A stretch of DNA of 64,000 nt from VAZQ01 sp036557665. Its GTDB lineage: Bacteria > Pseudomonadota > Alphaproteobacteria > Rhizobiales > Xanthobacteraceae. Location of the stretch: positions 1 through 64,000 of the forward strand of contig DATBHG010000044.1 in NCBI GenBank assembly GCA_036557665.1. The letters run 5' to 3'. The translations under genes and the position numbers were made by a program. The notes below the pieces were generated by a model, which worked only from the letters and a program-made list of their open reading frames with translations, had not been told where the DNA came from and did not search any database. This document shows positions 15,379 to 24,773 of this stretch, piece by piece. Every line of letters starts with the position of its first letter. Positions within the stretch are counted from its first letter, which is position 1.

Positions 15379-17013
15379 CTACGCAATGTCTGCGATCGGC
15401 AGAATGAGCGCGGAGGGATGATCGGCGCCGAGATGAATGGTGTCGGTGCCGATCTTGTCGGGGCGATAGTAGTGCGGCCATAGCGTCTCGGTGATCGGGG
15501 AATCGCCGTTGACCATCTCGAGCCGGATGCGGTGGCCTTTCTTGAACAGATAAGCCATCGGCTCGATGCTGATATCGAGCTTGTAGACGGTCCCGGGCGT
15601 GAGCGGCTGCAGTTGGCGGTGCGTGTAGCGGGGAACCATATCGCTGCTGTGCGCCGCGTCTATCTCCCGATGCGACGCGCGCAGCCAGCCTCGGGTAACG
15701 AGCTCGGCGAAAGGGTTGAGCCCCTTCGCACGGTCCTCGCTCGGCTGCGGATGTTGATCCGAAAGCTTGACGAACAGATCAGTGTCGCCGGCCGTCGATG
15801 ACAGGAACACAGTGAGTTTTATCGGCCCGGCAATCTCGAGGTCCTCGGCAAGGGGCTGGCTCGTGAAGGTCAAAACCCTGCGCACCGGGTCGAAGCCCCC
15901 GGCGGGGCCGGAGGGTCCAAACCCGACCACCCCGGCGACCCAGCCGGGGTTCGGATAGCTGTAGCTCGTCCTGCTGCCGCCGGCGCCTGGCGTGGGCGAA
16001 AGTCCTCCGTCGTTGAGCGAGGTCACACTCTGCGAGGCGGCCTCGCCGAGGTACCATGCGACGTAGCGCACGTTCTCCGGCGGCCACGCATCCGCGCTGC
16101 GCATGACATTCGAGCCGCGCACCGCATATTCCACATTCGGGCGCGCGAGATAATCCGTCGATTCGCCTTTGAGGTAGTGGCTGTAGAAGGGAAGGAGCAC
16201 GCGCTTGTGAAAATCGACGCTGGCGAACTCGGCCGCCGCCGCCCAGGCGTTGGGCACTCCTGACATGCGCAGCTTCTTAGGTCCGCGCGCGCGCAGATAG
16301 CCGTCGATGTTGCCCCGGGTGTGCAACTGCATCTTGGCCCAGACCCCGCTGGAATAGAGCGGCACCTTGATGCGGTCGAGCACTTCCCAGGCGGAGCGTT
16401 CACGCCAGAAATCGTCGTAGAAGGGATGCGCGGCGATCATCGCCGTGAGATCGGTATCCTGATCGCGGGAAGGCCCGCTCGCAGGATAGCGGTTGATGAA
16501 ACGGTTCTGATACCACCAGTATCCAGGGAAGAAATCGCAAGGAATTCCGCCGTGATGGGTACCAGCGCGATAGACGTCGCTCAGTCCGTCGTGGGCCCCG
16601 AGGCAGGCCAGCGAGGGTGGCGACATCGCCCCCATGAACCACTGCAACATGCAGAAATAGGACTGGCCGATGCCGCCGACCCGGCCGTTGCACCAGGGCT
16701 GGCATCCAATCCACTCGATCGCATCATAAAGGTCCTCCTGGTCCTTGCGGTCGAGGAAGCCGAAGCTGCCGCCGGAACGCCCACTCCCCCGCACGTCCAT
16801 CTGGACGTAGGCGTAACCGTTCTCGACATAGAAATCGATCGGCCCGGTTTCGCGCCAGAGAAACTGGGGACTGGCAGGCAGAAGGTTGTTGTCGAAGCGG
16901 TAAGGCGCGGCCGCAAGCAGCGCGGGATGGGGCCCGGCTCCCTCGGGGCGATAAACCCGCATCCCGATGCTCGTCCCGTCCCGGACCGCAATCGTCACAT
17001 CCTCTTGCAGCAT
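15379..17013 (-). CDS. CocE/NonD family hydrolase (S15-type)
   Basis: A 544-residue enzyme of the X-Pro dipeptidyl-peptidase/cocaine-esterase family, cleaving esters or amides. Ser118 in GGIGQSYFC is the nucleophile elbow (GxSYxG type, last Gly replaced by Cys). The N-terminal half is the alpha/beta-hydrolase domain with MDVRGSGRSGG. The C-terminal part (from about residue 330) is the jelly-roll domain, including EDLEIAGPIKLTVFLSSTAGDTDLFVKL. It begins IAVRDGTSIGMRVYRPEG, as usual for the family, and no signal peptide is seen. It is a single gene, separated from the ABC exporter by a hairpin. Confidence 0.82.
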   Translation of the reverse strand: MLQEDVTIAVRDGTSIGMRVYRPEGAGPHPALLAAAPYRFDNNLLPASPQFLWRETGPIDFYVENGYAYVQMDVRGSGRSGGSFGFLDRKDQEDLYDAIEWIGCQPWCNGRVGGIGQSYFCMLQWFMGAMSPPSLACLGAHDGLSDVYRAGTHHGGIPCDFFPGYWWYQNRFINRYPASGPSRDQDTDLTAMIAAHPFYDDFWRERSAWEVLDRIKVPLYSSGVWAKMQLHTRGNIDGYLRARGPKKLRMSGVPNAWAAAAEFASVDFHKRVLLPFYSHYLKGESTDYLARPNVEYAVRGSNVMRSADAWPPENVRYVAWYLGEAASQSVTSLNDGGLSPTPGAGGSRTSYSYPNPGWVAGVVGFGPSGPAGGFDPVRRVLTFTSQPLAEDLEIAGPIKLTVFLSSTAGDTDLFVKLSDQHPQPSEDRAKGLNPFAELVTRGWLRASHREIDAAHSSDMVPRYTHRQLQPLTPGTVYKLDISIEPMAYLFKKGHRIRLEMVNGDSPITETLWPHYYRPDKIGTDTIHLGADHPSALILPIADIA

Positions 17014-17114
17014 CTCAACCCTTCTTGGCTTATGGCTGACCGTATCGCGTTTGCATCAGCGTAGCCGCCTCGCTGCCGGCAATAGGGATAGCATCTGAAG
17101 GGGGCGAGGCATGA

Positions 17115-17153
17115 GGGGGACCCCAAAAAACGCTTTGCGTTTTTTGGGACCCC
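17115..17153. terminator. Long stem hairpin between ABC exporter and hydrolase
   Basis: A near-perfect inverted repeat (left arm to 17133, loop ttt, right arm 17137-17153) contains A6/T6 tracts within the stem and GGGACCCC ends. It follows the stop of the minus-strand exporter gene and precedes the CocE gene, so it is a likely terminator; the same hairpin style recurs in bradyrhizobial intergenic regions (recollection). Confidence 0.55.
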
Positions 17154-17300
17154 GACTCGCCCCTACGCGCGTTCGGCCTCGCCGTTATTATTTGACTTCT
17201 GGCGTCGCATACTGCGCGCTCGCGCCAAATCAAGCTGCGCCGCACGCCAATGATACGATCCTCGCGCGCGGGATTCTCATGGGCACGGTCACGTTGTGCG

Positions 17301-19142
<1,842 letters not shown>

Positions 19143-19447
19143 TGGACCAGCTCGCGACAGACCGGCACTGCCGGCGGCGCTTTGCGCCGAGCAAATGCGG
19201 CCCCTTATGGGTGTCTACGGGATCGGAGTGGGGGTTAGAGGGGGTTCATGTCCGGACTGTGACGGAACCCCGCTTCGGCCGGCTTCGTTCCGAGGCGAGA
19301 GACGGCGAAGAGGCGACAAACGTGCAACACCACGTGTTTTTCAACCCGCTCCCCGAGCCCGGCCGCTTGCCAATGCCGCGGTTGTGCTCGATCGTTACCC
19401 GCGATCAAGCCGCCTGCGTGATTTGGGTGAGCTCCGTGGGGCGGGTT

Positions 19448-21457
19448 ATGTGGGGGCGCTCTCTCGCCTATGCAATGCTGGCCGTGCTGGCGGGCGCAGG
19501 ACCGGCAGCCGCGGCCGAGGTCGGCGTGCGAATGCGCACAGCTTCGCCGCCCAGTCTCGCCTATGACTGGACCGGCTTCTATATCGGCGGGCATATCGGT
19601 GCTGGAGTTTCCTATCGCGATTGGACCCTGGTCGATGGCCGCATATCGGAGGCCGGCGATGCCGTGCTGCTGGGCGGCCAGATTGGGCTCAACTATCAGA
19701 TCGGCAAGTGGGTCATCGGAGCGGAAGGCGACGGCTCCTGGGGCAATCTGAAGGACGAAAGCCTGTGCCCCGACGGGAATAACACGTGTTGGACCAGGGA
19801 GAATTGGCTGGCCACGGTGACCGGTCGGGTTGGCTATGCGTTCGATCCGGCGCTGTTCTACATCAAAGGAGGCGCCGCGTTCACGCGGGCAGAATATTTC
19901 AAGACTGCGCAGACCCCTTCCGTGCTCGACCAGAGCGCCAATGCAAGCAGAGCCGGCTGGACCCTTGGCGCCGGCATGGAATATGCGCTCCGGCGCGACT
20001 GGACGCTCAAGCTCGAGTACGACTATCTGGAATTCGGCTCGCGCTCGCTCGCAATGACCAACATCGCGACCGGAGCTTTTGCAGAGAGCCTGGTGCTGCG
20101 GGAGAAAGCGCATCAGGTGAAGCTCGCGCTCAATTATCTCTTCAGCCCAAATAATTGGGCTGCGGTCCCCCGGCAGGGGACGTCGAACGCGCCCGAGGAG
20201 AAACGGCTCGGATTATCGGCTCCGCTCGATGCCCCGCCGTTCCCGTCCGGCGATTGGCCACTGGGGGGAAGTCAGCTCATCGGCGTGCCGGATACCGCCG
20301 TCGAACCACTGACGAAGTGGCTCTACGACGGGCCTAACGGACAGGCGTGGAAGGACAGCAGGATCAAGGTTTACGGCTGGGGCGAGCTCGGCGCCAACGC
20401 CAGCACCTCGAAACTCTCGCTGTTGCCGGCCGGCTATCCCGTCCGTCCGGACCGCCTCGAGCTGGACCAATTGGTGTTTCGTGTCGAGCGCCTGCCGGAT
20501 ACCGCGCAAAGCGATCACGTCGACTGGGGATTCAATGTCACCAACGTGTACGGGCTCGATTACCGCTACACGATCATGAAAGGGATTTTCAGCGATCAGC
20601 TGCTCGACAAGAATCGCACATATGGCTACGACATGCCCACGTTCTACGGCGAGCTCTATTTTCCGCAGATCGCGCAGGGAATGAACGTGCGAGTCGGGCG
20701 ATTTCTTTCAGTGCCCGACATCGAGACGCAGATGGCGCCCGGGAATTATCTCTATACGCACTCGCTGCTCTACATCTTCGACCCCTTTACCCAGATGGGC
20801 GTCGTCAACACCGTGAAGCTCAATGACCAGTGGCTGGTGCAATTCGGTGCTCATGCCGGCAACGACGTCGCGGCCTGGGAACGGGCGGATGCGAAGCTCA
20901 CGCCGATGGCGTGCGTCCGCTGGACTTCCCGGGACAGCAACGACTCGCTCTATCCGTGCGTCAATTCCATCAACAATGGCAAATACGCCTACGACAATAT
21001 CCAGATGTATGTTCTCACATGGAGCCACAGGTTCAGCGCTTACTGGAACATGCAGACCGAGGCCTACTACACCTACCAGCGTGATGTGCCGAGCATCTTC
21101 GGGCCGCTCCCGATCGAGCCGAACACCAATGGAGCGGTTTGCCCGTTCCCGCAGGTCAGCTGCTTCGCGCCTGCCTGGGCGATCGTCAATTATCAGAGCT
21201 TCAAGATGACAAAGACCGACTTTTTCGTGCTGCGCAACGAGTATTTCGACGACACCAGGGGGCAGCGCACGGGAACGCAGACGAGGTACACCACTCACAG
21301 CCTGGGCTGGGGACACTGGTTCAACGTGTGGGGCGAGAATACAGGGCTGGTGAGGCCGGAGCTGAGATACGAGCATTCCTACAATGCCCCGGCGTACGAT
21401 CATGGCGCCAGGAAAAACCAGTTGACGGCCGCAGCCGACGTGGTCCTGTTCTACTAG
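19448..21457 (+). CDS. Outer-membrane fusion: Omp25-like barrel plus large porin-like barrel
   Basis: A 669-residue protein from ATG 19448 with a signal peptide ending GPAAAAEVG. Residues about 35-232 form an Omp25/RopB-type eight-strand barrel (YDWTGFYIGGHIGAG, then alternating strands to KLALNYLF). A Pro-rich linker of about 30 residues leads to a second domain (263-669). That domain is paralogous to the 548-residue protein at 22282-23928: it shares DHVDWGF, YRYT, YDMP/YDFP, GRF-S-PDIE-Q-AP and INNG motifs, and ends in an aromatic residue (FY), as outer-membrane proteins do. No frame break separates the halves. The frame stays open upstream; GTG starts before 19448 are possible. Confidence 0.7.
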   Translation: MWGRSLAYAMLAVLAGAGPAAAAEVGVRMRTASPPSLAYDWTGFYIGGHIGAGVSYRDWTLVDGRISEAGDAVLLGGQIGLNYQIGKWVIGAEGDGSWGNLKDESLCPDGNNTCWTRENWLATVTGRVGYAFDPALFYIKGGAAFTRAEYFKTAQTPSVLDQSANASRAGWTLGAGMEYALRRDWTLKLEYDYLEFGSRSLAMTNIATGAFAESLVLREKAHQVKLALNYLFSPNNWAAVPRQGTSNAPEEKRLGLSAPLDAPPFPSGDWPLGGSQLIGVPDTAVEPLTKWLYDGPNGQAWKDSRIKVYGWGELGANASTSKLSLLPAGYPVRPDRLELDQLVFRVERLPDTAQSDHVDWGFNVTNVYGLDYRYTIMKGIFSDQLLDKNRTYGYDMPTFYGELYFPQIAQGMNVRVGRFLSVPDIETQMAPGNYLYTHSLLYIFDPFTQMGVVNTVKLNDQWLVQFGAHAGNDVAAWERADAKLTPMACVRWTSRDSNDSLYPCVNSINNGKYAYDNIQMYVLTWSHRFSAYWNMQTEAYYTYQRDVPSIFGPLPIEPNTNGAVCPFPQVSCFAPAWAIVNYQSFKMTKTDFFVLRNEYFDDTRGQRTGTQTRYTTHSLGWGHWFNVWGENTGLVRPELRYEHSYNAPAYDHGARKNQLTAAADVVLFY

Positions 21458-21478
21458 GGCGACGCGGTCATGTTGAAA

Positions 21479-21560
21479 CGATCGTCGTTGCCGGGCTCGA
21501 GGCGGCAATCCATGTTTTTCGCAAGAGGATGGATGCGCGGGTCAAAGCCCGCGCACGACA
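21479..21560. repeat. Degenerate palindromic intergenic repeat with hairpin
   Basis: TGCGCGGG (21534-21541) pairs perfectly with CCCGCGCA (21548-21555). The flanks (gttgccgggctcgag, aatccatg, ggatg) are the worn form of an alphaproteobacterial repeat built on GGATTGCCGGGTC-type arms. It follows the stop of the fusion porin and may act as its terminator. Confidence 0.45.
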
Positions 21561-21685
21561 TTTGGGAGCAACGTTCACTGCAAGCGAGGTCCACATAGCC
21601 TCTGCATGTGCCTTCCTGTGCACCGGAACGTTTCGCCAAAACCAAGGTTAAACCGATCGGGGTTTGGGAGCCCCGGGAGGTGAGC

Positions 21686-22165
21686 TTGGCCGGCGATCAA
21701 ACGATCAACGAGCGCATCAGGGCGCGGGCCCACCGCCTGTGGGAGGAGGAAGGATGCCCGGAAGGCCGGGCCGAAGCCCATTGGGAGCAGGCGCGCCTCA
21801 TCGTCGCCCTGGAAGACTCGCAGCACGCAATGCTCAAGCCGATCCAGGCCCCGGCCGCGGAGCCCATTGCGGTAATCCAGAGCTTGGGCGAATTCCCCAC
21901 GCTTACAGACCAGCGAGAGGTGCAGGCGTACCCAAGCTCTCGGCTCGAGCTTACAGCGAGCCCGAGAGCGGAGGTTGCCGGGATCGTCTGCGGCGAGGAC
22001 GGCGAGTCGGAGAGACTTTCCTCGAGCCTCGACGCCCCAAATACCATCATGCGCTCTGCCTCCGAGCTCACACGATACTGGACGGTGCTCCTGTTTCTGA
22101 CAGCGGCCGCAGCCGGGTTGGCACTGTCCCTGTCGCTCAGGAGCTGGCTGCGCGATAAGCAGTAG
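21686..22165 (+). CDS. DUF2934 domain protein with C-terminal membrane span
   Basis: About 159 residues. The N-terminus INERIRARAHRLWEEEGCPE, continuing GRAEAHWEQAR, is the DUF2934 motif, a short helical domain of unknown function widespread in alphaproteobacteria. The middle is low complexity; residues about 130-152 form one transmembrane helix (WTVLLFLTAAAAGLALSL) followed by Arg/Lys, a tail anchor. The start is uncertain: TTG 21686 has GGGAGGTG just upstream; GTG 21680 and GTG 21608 are in frame. Converges on the 548-residue porin gene. Confidence 0.6.
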   Translation: MAGDQTINERIRARAHRLWEEEGCPEGRAEAHWEQARLIVALEDSQHAMLKPIQAPAAEPIAVIQSLGEFPTLTDQREVQAYPSSRLELTASPRAEVAGIVCGEDGESERLSSSLDAPNTIMRSASELTRYWTVLLFLTAAAAGLALSLSLRSWLRDKQ

Positions 22166-22281
22166 AGAGCCGGGATGCTGAGGACAGTTGCGCCATCTCA
22201 CAGGCGCCATTCGCTAGCCGGCTACACTGCTCCTGGCCAGAGCTTCATTCGGTCTGCAACCCGCGCTCGACATCATGATCA

Positions 22282-23928
22282 TCAGAAGTGCCAGATCACG
22301 TCGCCCGCAAGCAGCCACATGTAGTATCTGCTCGGCGGGATCGGCACCGGCGTGGCGTTGAAGTTGCCGTTGAAGGCGGGTGCATCGTAGGACTTGTAGT
22401 AGGTCACTTCCGGACGCATCTCGATCTGCGGCGAGAACCAGTGCTGCCAGCCGAGCCCCACGTCGGCATAGCGGGTAGGCACGCCGGTGCGCTGCCCCTC
22501 CTCGTCATGGTAGTACTCGGTCCGCAGCGAGACATTGTCCAACGGCGTGACCTTGTAGCTCCAGTATGCCAGCGCGGTGACCACTCGCGCCGTGCACGCG
22601 ATGGCACTTGGATCGCTGCAATGCGCAAAATTCGGAGCATTGAACTGGATGATTCCCAGAGCAAAAGGATAGCCGCCATTGGCGATGATGCCGGCGGGAT
22701 CGGTTATGTTGAGCACGTTGTTCTGACGGAGCGTATAGGCTTCGAACGCGACATGAAACTTCTCCGTGAACTTGTGATACCAGGTCATCCCGTACCACTG
22801 AAGATTGTTGTAACCCCACGTACCGTTATTGATGGCATCCGCACAAACATACACGTTGTCATACGCGCTGTCGGTCTGGTAGCGCATGCAGCCGGTTATC
22901 GAGGGCCTCGCTCCCGGGTCTGTCGGCATCGTGGTGCCCGGGAAAACGACGTTGGGGAAGGGGTTGGGCACGGTCTGGCCCACATGCCACGGCATGGCCT
23001 CAGTGCCGACGGTCACGCCCAGCTGCACGAACCAGTTCCTCGTTACGGCGAGCGTCGCCTGCAATCCGGTATTCGTATAGTTGTCGAAGCTGTAGGCCAT
23101 CGAGTGCGAGTACATGTAGTTGTTGGGAGCGAGCTGAGCCTCGATGTCCGGCAGCGAGATGAAGCGACCGAAACGCAGCAACAGGCCTTCGGCTACGAAC
23201 GGCGAGTAGATCTCGCCGTACACCATCGGGAAGTCGTAGCCGTTGACCAGGTTGTGGTTGAGCAGCTGCCAGCTGGCGAGACCATAAGCGGTGGTGTAGC
23301 GGTAGTTCTCGCCGTAGATCGCGGAGAACCTGAAGCCCCAGTCGACGTGATCCTTCTGCACCGTATCGGGCAGCCGCTCGATGTAGACGACGGCTTGGTC
23401 GAGCTCCGCGGTATTCGGCGTGTACATATAGGCAGCCGGCCAGTTGCCACCGGGCTTGACCGTGTTGCTGCTGAGGTTGGCACCGAAGTTGACCCAGCCA
23501 TAGATCTGGACGTGAGCGTCATTCAGCATCTTTCCGAGCGCAGTGTTGGACATCGCAGCCATCAGCGGGCTGTCCACGGAATTGGGCCGCGTCACCCCGA
23601 TGGAGGTCGCGCCGCCGTACGGCCACTCGGTAAAAGGATACGGCGGCGTGGTCTGCGGGGCCGGCGTCCAGCCTTTGCGGCGCCCTGCGGGCGCCGAGAG
23701 ATCGGGCGGCGCCTCCGCATGGCCCATTTCGAGCGCGTAATAATTGATGAGGCGTGTCCAGAAATCATAGCCGATGAGCCGGTCCCAATTTTTTGGGTAG
23801 GGCGCGACATAGCCCCAGCCGTACGGCGGCGTATGGTCATCCGCGGCAGCAGCTGAATTTGCTGTCGCCAAGGCAATGAAGGATGCGCCCACATGCGCGA
23901 TCCGTTTGATGACCGCGAGCCTTCTCAT
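22282..23928 (-). CDS. Outer-membrane beta-barrel (porin-like) protein
   Basis: A 548-residue secreted barrel. The signal peptide covers residues 1-28 (ending NSAAAADD), followed by a Pro/Trp-rich plug and then alternating aromatic strands to the terminal VIWHF. It ends in Phe, the outer-membrane assembly signal. Sequence blocks DHVDWGF, YRYTTAYG, GRFISLPDIEAQLAPNNY and DAINNGTWGYNN match the second half of the fusion porin at 19448-21457 and belong to the putative BBP2/OprB-like group. Likely a passive or gated channel for unknown solutes. Its long upstream region holds interleaved inverted repeats. Confidence 0.75.
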   Translation of the reverse strand: MRRLAVIKRIAHVGASFIALATANSAAAADDHTPPYGWGYVAPYPKNWDRLIGYDFWTRLINYYALEMGHAEAPPDLSAPAGRRKGWTPAPQTTPPYPFTEWPYGGATSIGVTRPNSVDSPLMAAMSNTALGKMLNDAHVQIYGWVNFGANLSSNTVKPGGNWPAAYMYTPNTAELDQAVVYIERLPDTVQKDHVDWGFRFSAIYGENYRYTTAYGLASWQLLNHNLVNGYDFPMVYGEIYSPFVAEGLLLRFGRFISLPDIEAQLAPNNYMYSHSMAYSFDNYTNTGLQATLAVTRNWFVQLGVTVGTEAMPWHVGQTVPNPFPNVVFPGTTMPTDPGARPSITGCMRYQTDSAYDNVYVCADAINNGTWGYNNLQWYGMTWYHKFTEKFHVAFEAYTLRQNNVLNITDPAGIIANGGYPFALGIIQFNAPNFAHCSDPSAIACTARVVTALAYWSYKVTPLDNVSLRTEYYHDEEGQRTGVPTRYADVGLGWQHWFSPQIEMRPEVTYYKSYDAPAFNGNFNATPVPIPPSRYYMWLLAGDVIWHF

Positions 23929-24215
23929 AGCTGCCCCCGCACTCTGCGGCCCCGATTAGACTGCAGAAACTCGCATGAGCACTCCGAGGCTCTGCGGGCC
24001 CGACAATTAAGCCCGACCTGAAGGGTCAGCAAGCCGACGGGCTTTTCAGGTGACAGTAATTTTTGTCGGATCCGAATGCTTTCAAGCAAAATAACCGCAA
24101 CGTGACATTTGGATCACAGAGCAGAGATGTTGCGCGTAATAAGCAAGCAATAAGCCGCGCCTTTTTCAGGATGAGGCCGATGAGCTCTGCTCGATCGATT
24201 TAATGGACTCGCCCC
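23929..24215. other. Porin upstream region with interleaved inverted repeats
   Basis: The 309-base region (with the hairpin at 24216-24242) upstream of the minus-strand porin contains no coding frame I trust. It holds the structured segment at 24009-24051, an AT-rich stretch (24055-24100) and a weak GTGA-N8-TCAC inverted repeat at 24102-24117. Confidence 0.5.
24009..24051 (-). promoter_or_regulatory. Possible RNA switch: A-B-A'-B' inverted repeats
   Basis: AAGCCCG (24009-24015) and ACCTGAA (24016-24022) have perfect complements CGGGCTT (24038-24044) and TTCAGGT (24045-24051) in the same, not reversed, order. The two helices cannot nest; they are either mutually exclusive or pseudoknotted. 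A third local hairpin, AAGCC-GACG-GGCTT (24031-24044), competes for the same bases. The segment ends about 80 bases upstream of the porin ATG, in its presumed leader. Confidence 0.35.
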
Positions 24216-24242
24216 GCTAGCCCCCGGCGCGCGCCGGCTAGC
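24216..24242. terminator. GC-rich hairpin at the end of the small membrane gene
   Basis: GCTAGCC (24216-24222) and GGCTAGC (24236-24242) enclose the self-complementary CCGGCGCGCGCCGG core, giving a stem of more than 10 bp. It overlaps the TAG stop of the minus-strand gene ending at 24238. Confidence 0.5.
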
Positions 24243-24537
24243 GCCGCAACAGGCCGGAGATCATGGCGGCTACCGCGAGCAGAATGATCACCGGGATCCA
24301 GAACAGAACGGCGCCGAGCAGCAGGATGAGCACCACGGCTGCCACGATCGCGACCCCCAGCGCCAGCAGGATGAGGCCGAACGGTCCCAATCGCGCCGTG
24401 TAGACCCGGTGGATCGCGCGCACGTCAACGAAGGGATACGCGCCGCGGAAACCGGACGCGGCCCTGCTTGATCGTGGCTCCGGGTCACCCGGCAAAATGA
24501 TCTCGGGCTCCGGGCGGGAGGGTTGGCGCGGTTTCAT
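24238..24537 (-). CDS. Small double-span membrane protein
   Basis: A 99-residue protein. A hydrophilic Pro-rich N-terminus (MKPRQPSRPEPEI) and the segment GAYPFVDVRAIHRVYTARL are followed by two hydrophobic helices near residues 55-95 (LILLALGVAIVAAVVLILLL, then FWIPVIILLAVAAMISGL) ending in Leu-Arg-Arg. Proteins of this layout occur singly in alphaproteobacteria without known role. The start at ATG 24537 has no strong ribosome site. It is divergent from the UPF0182 gene. Confidence 0.6.
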   Translation of the reverse strand: MKPRQPSRPEPEIILPGDPEPRSSRAASGFRGAYPFVDVRAIHRVYTARLGPFGLILLALGVAIVAAVVLILLLGAVLFWIPVIILLAVAAMISGLLRR

Positions 24538-24773
24538 GGATAAAGCTAAGCCATTATGTGTCGTTCGAGAGGGTCCTCGACGGATGTAAGACGGGCGCCG
24601 CGGGAGCACAAGACGGCCAAGCCCTGATGACGCCAGCCCCGCCCTGGCCTTGATACAGGTCAAGACACCGCCGCCGGCTCCTTGCAAAATCCGGATTGCC
24701 ATGCCGGTCTGCGCAGGCGCAAGCTCGGCGCCGCCAGATGACGCATCATGAGCACAACCGGCCGGAGAGGAAT

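Noticed and set aside
24102..24117. GTGACATTTGGATCAC as a second CRP-like site
   Set aside because: The half-sites GTGA and TCAC are 8 bases apart, not the 6 needed to match TGTGA-N6-TCACA spacing.
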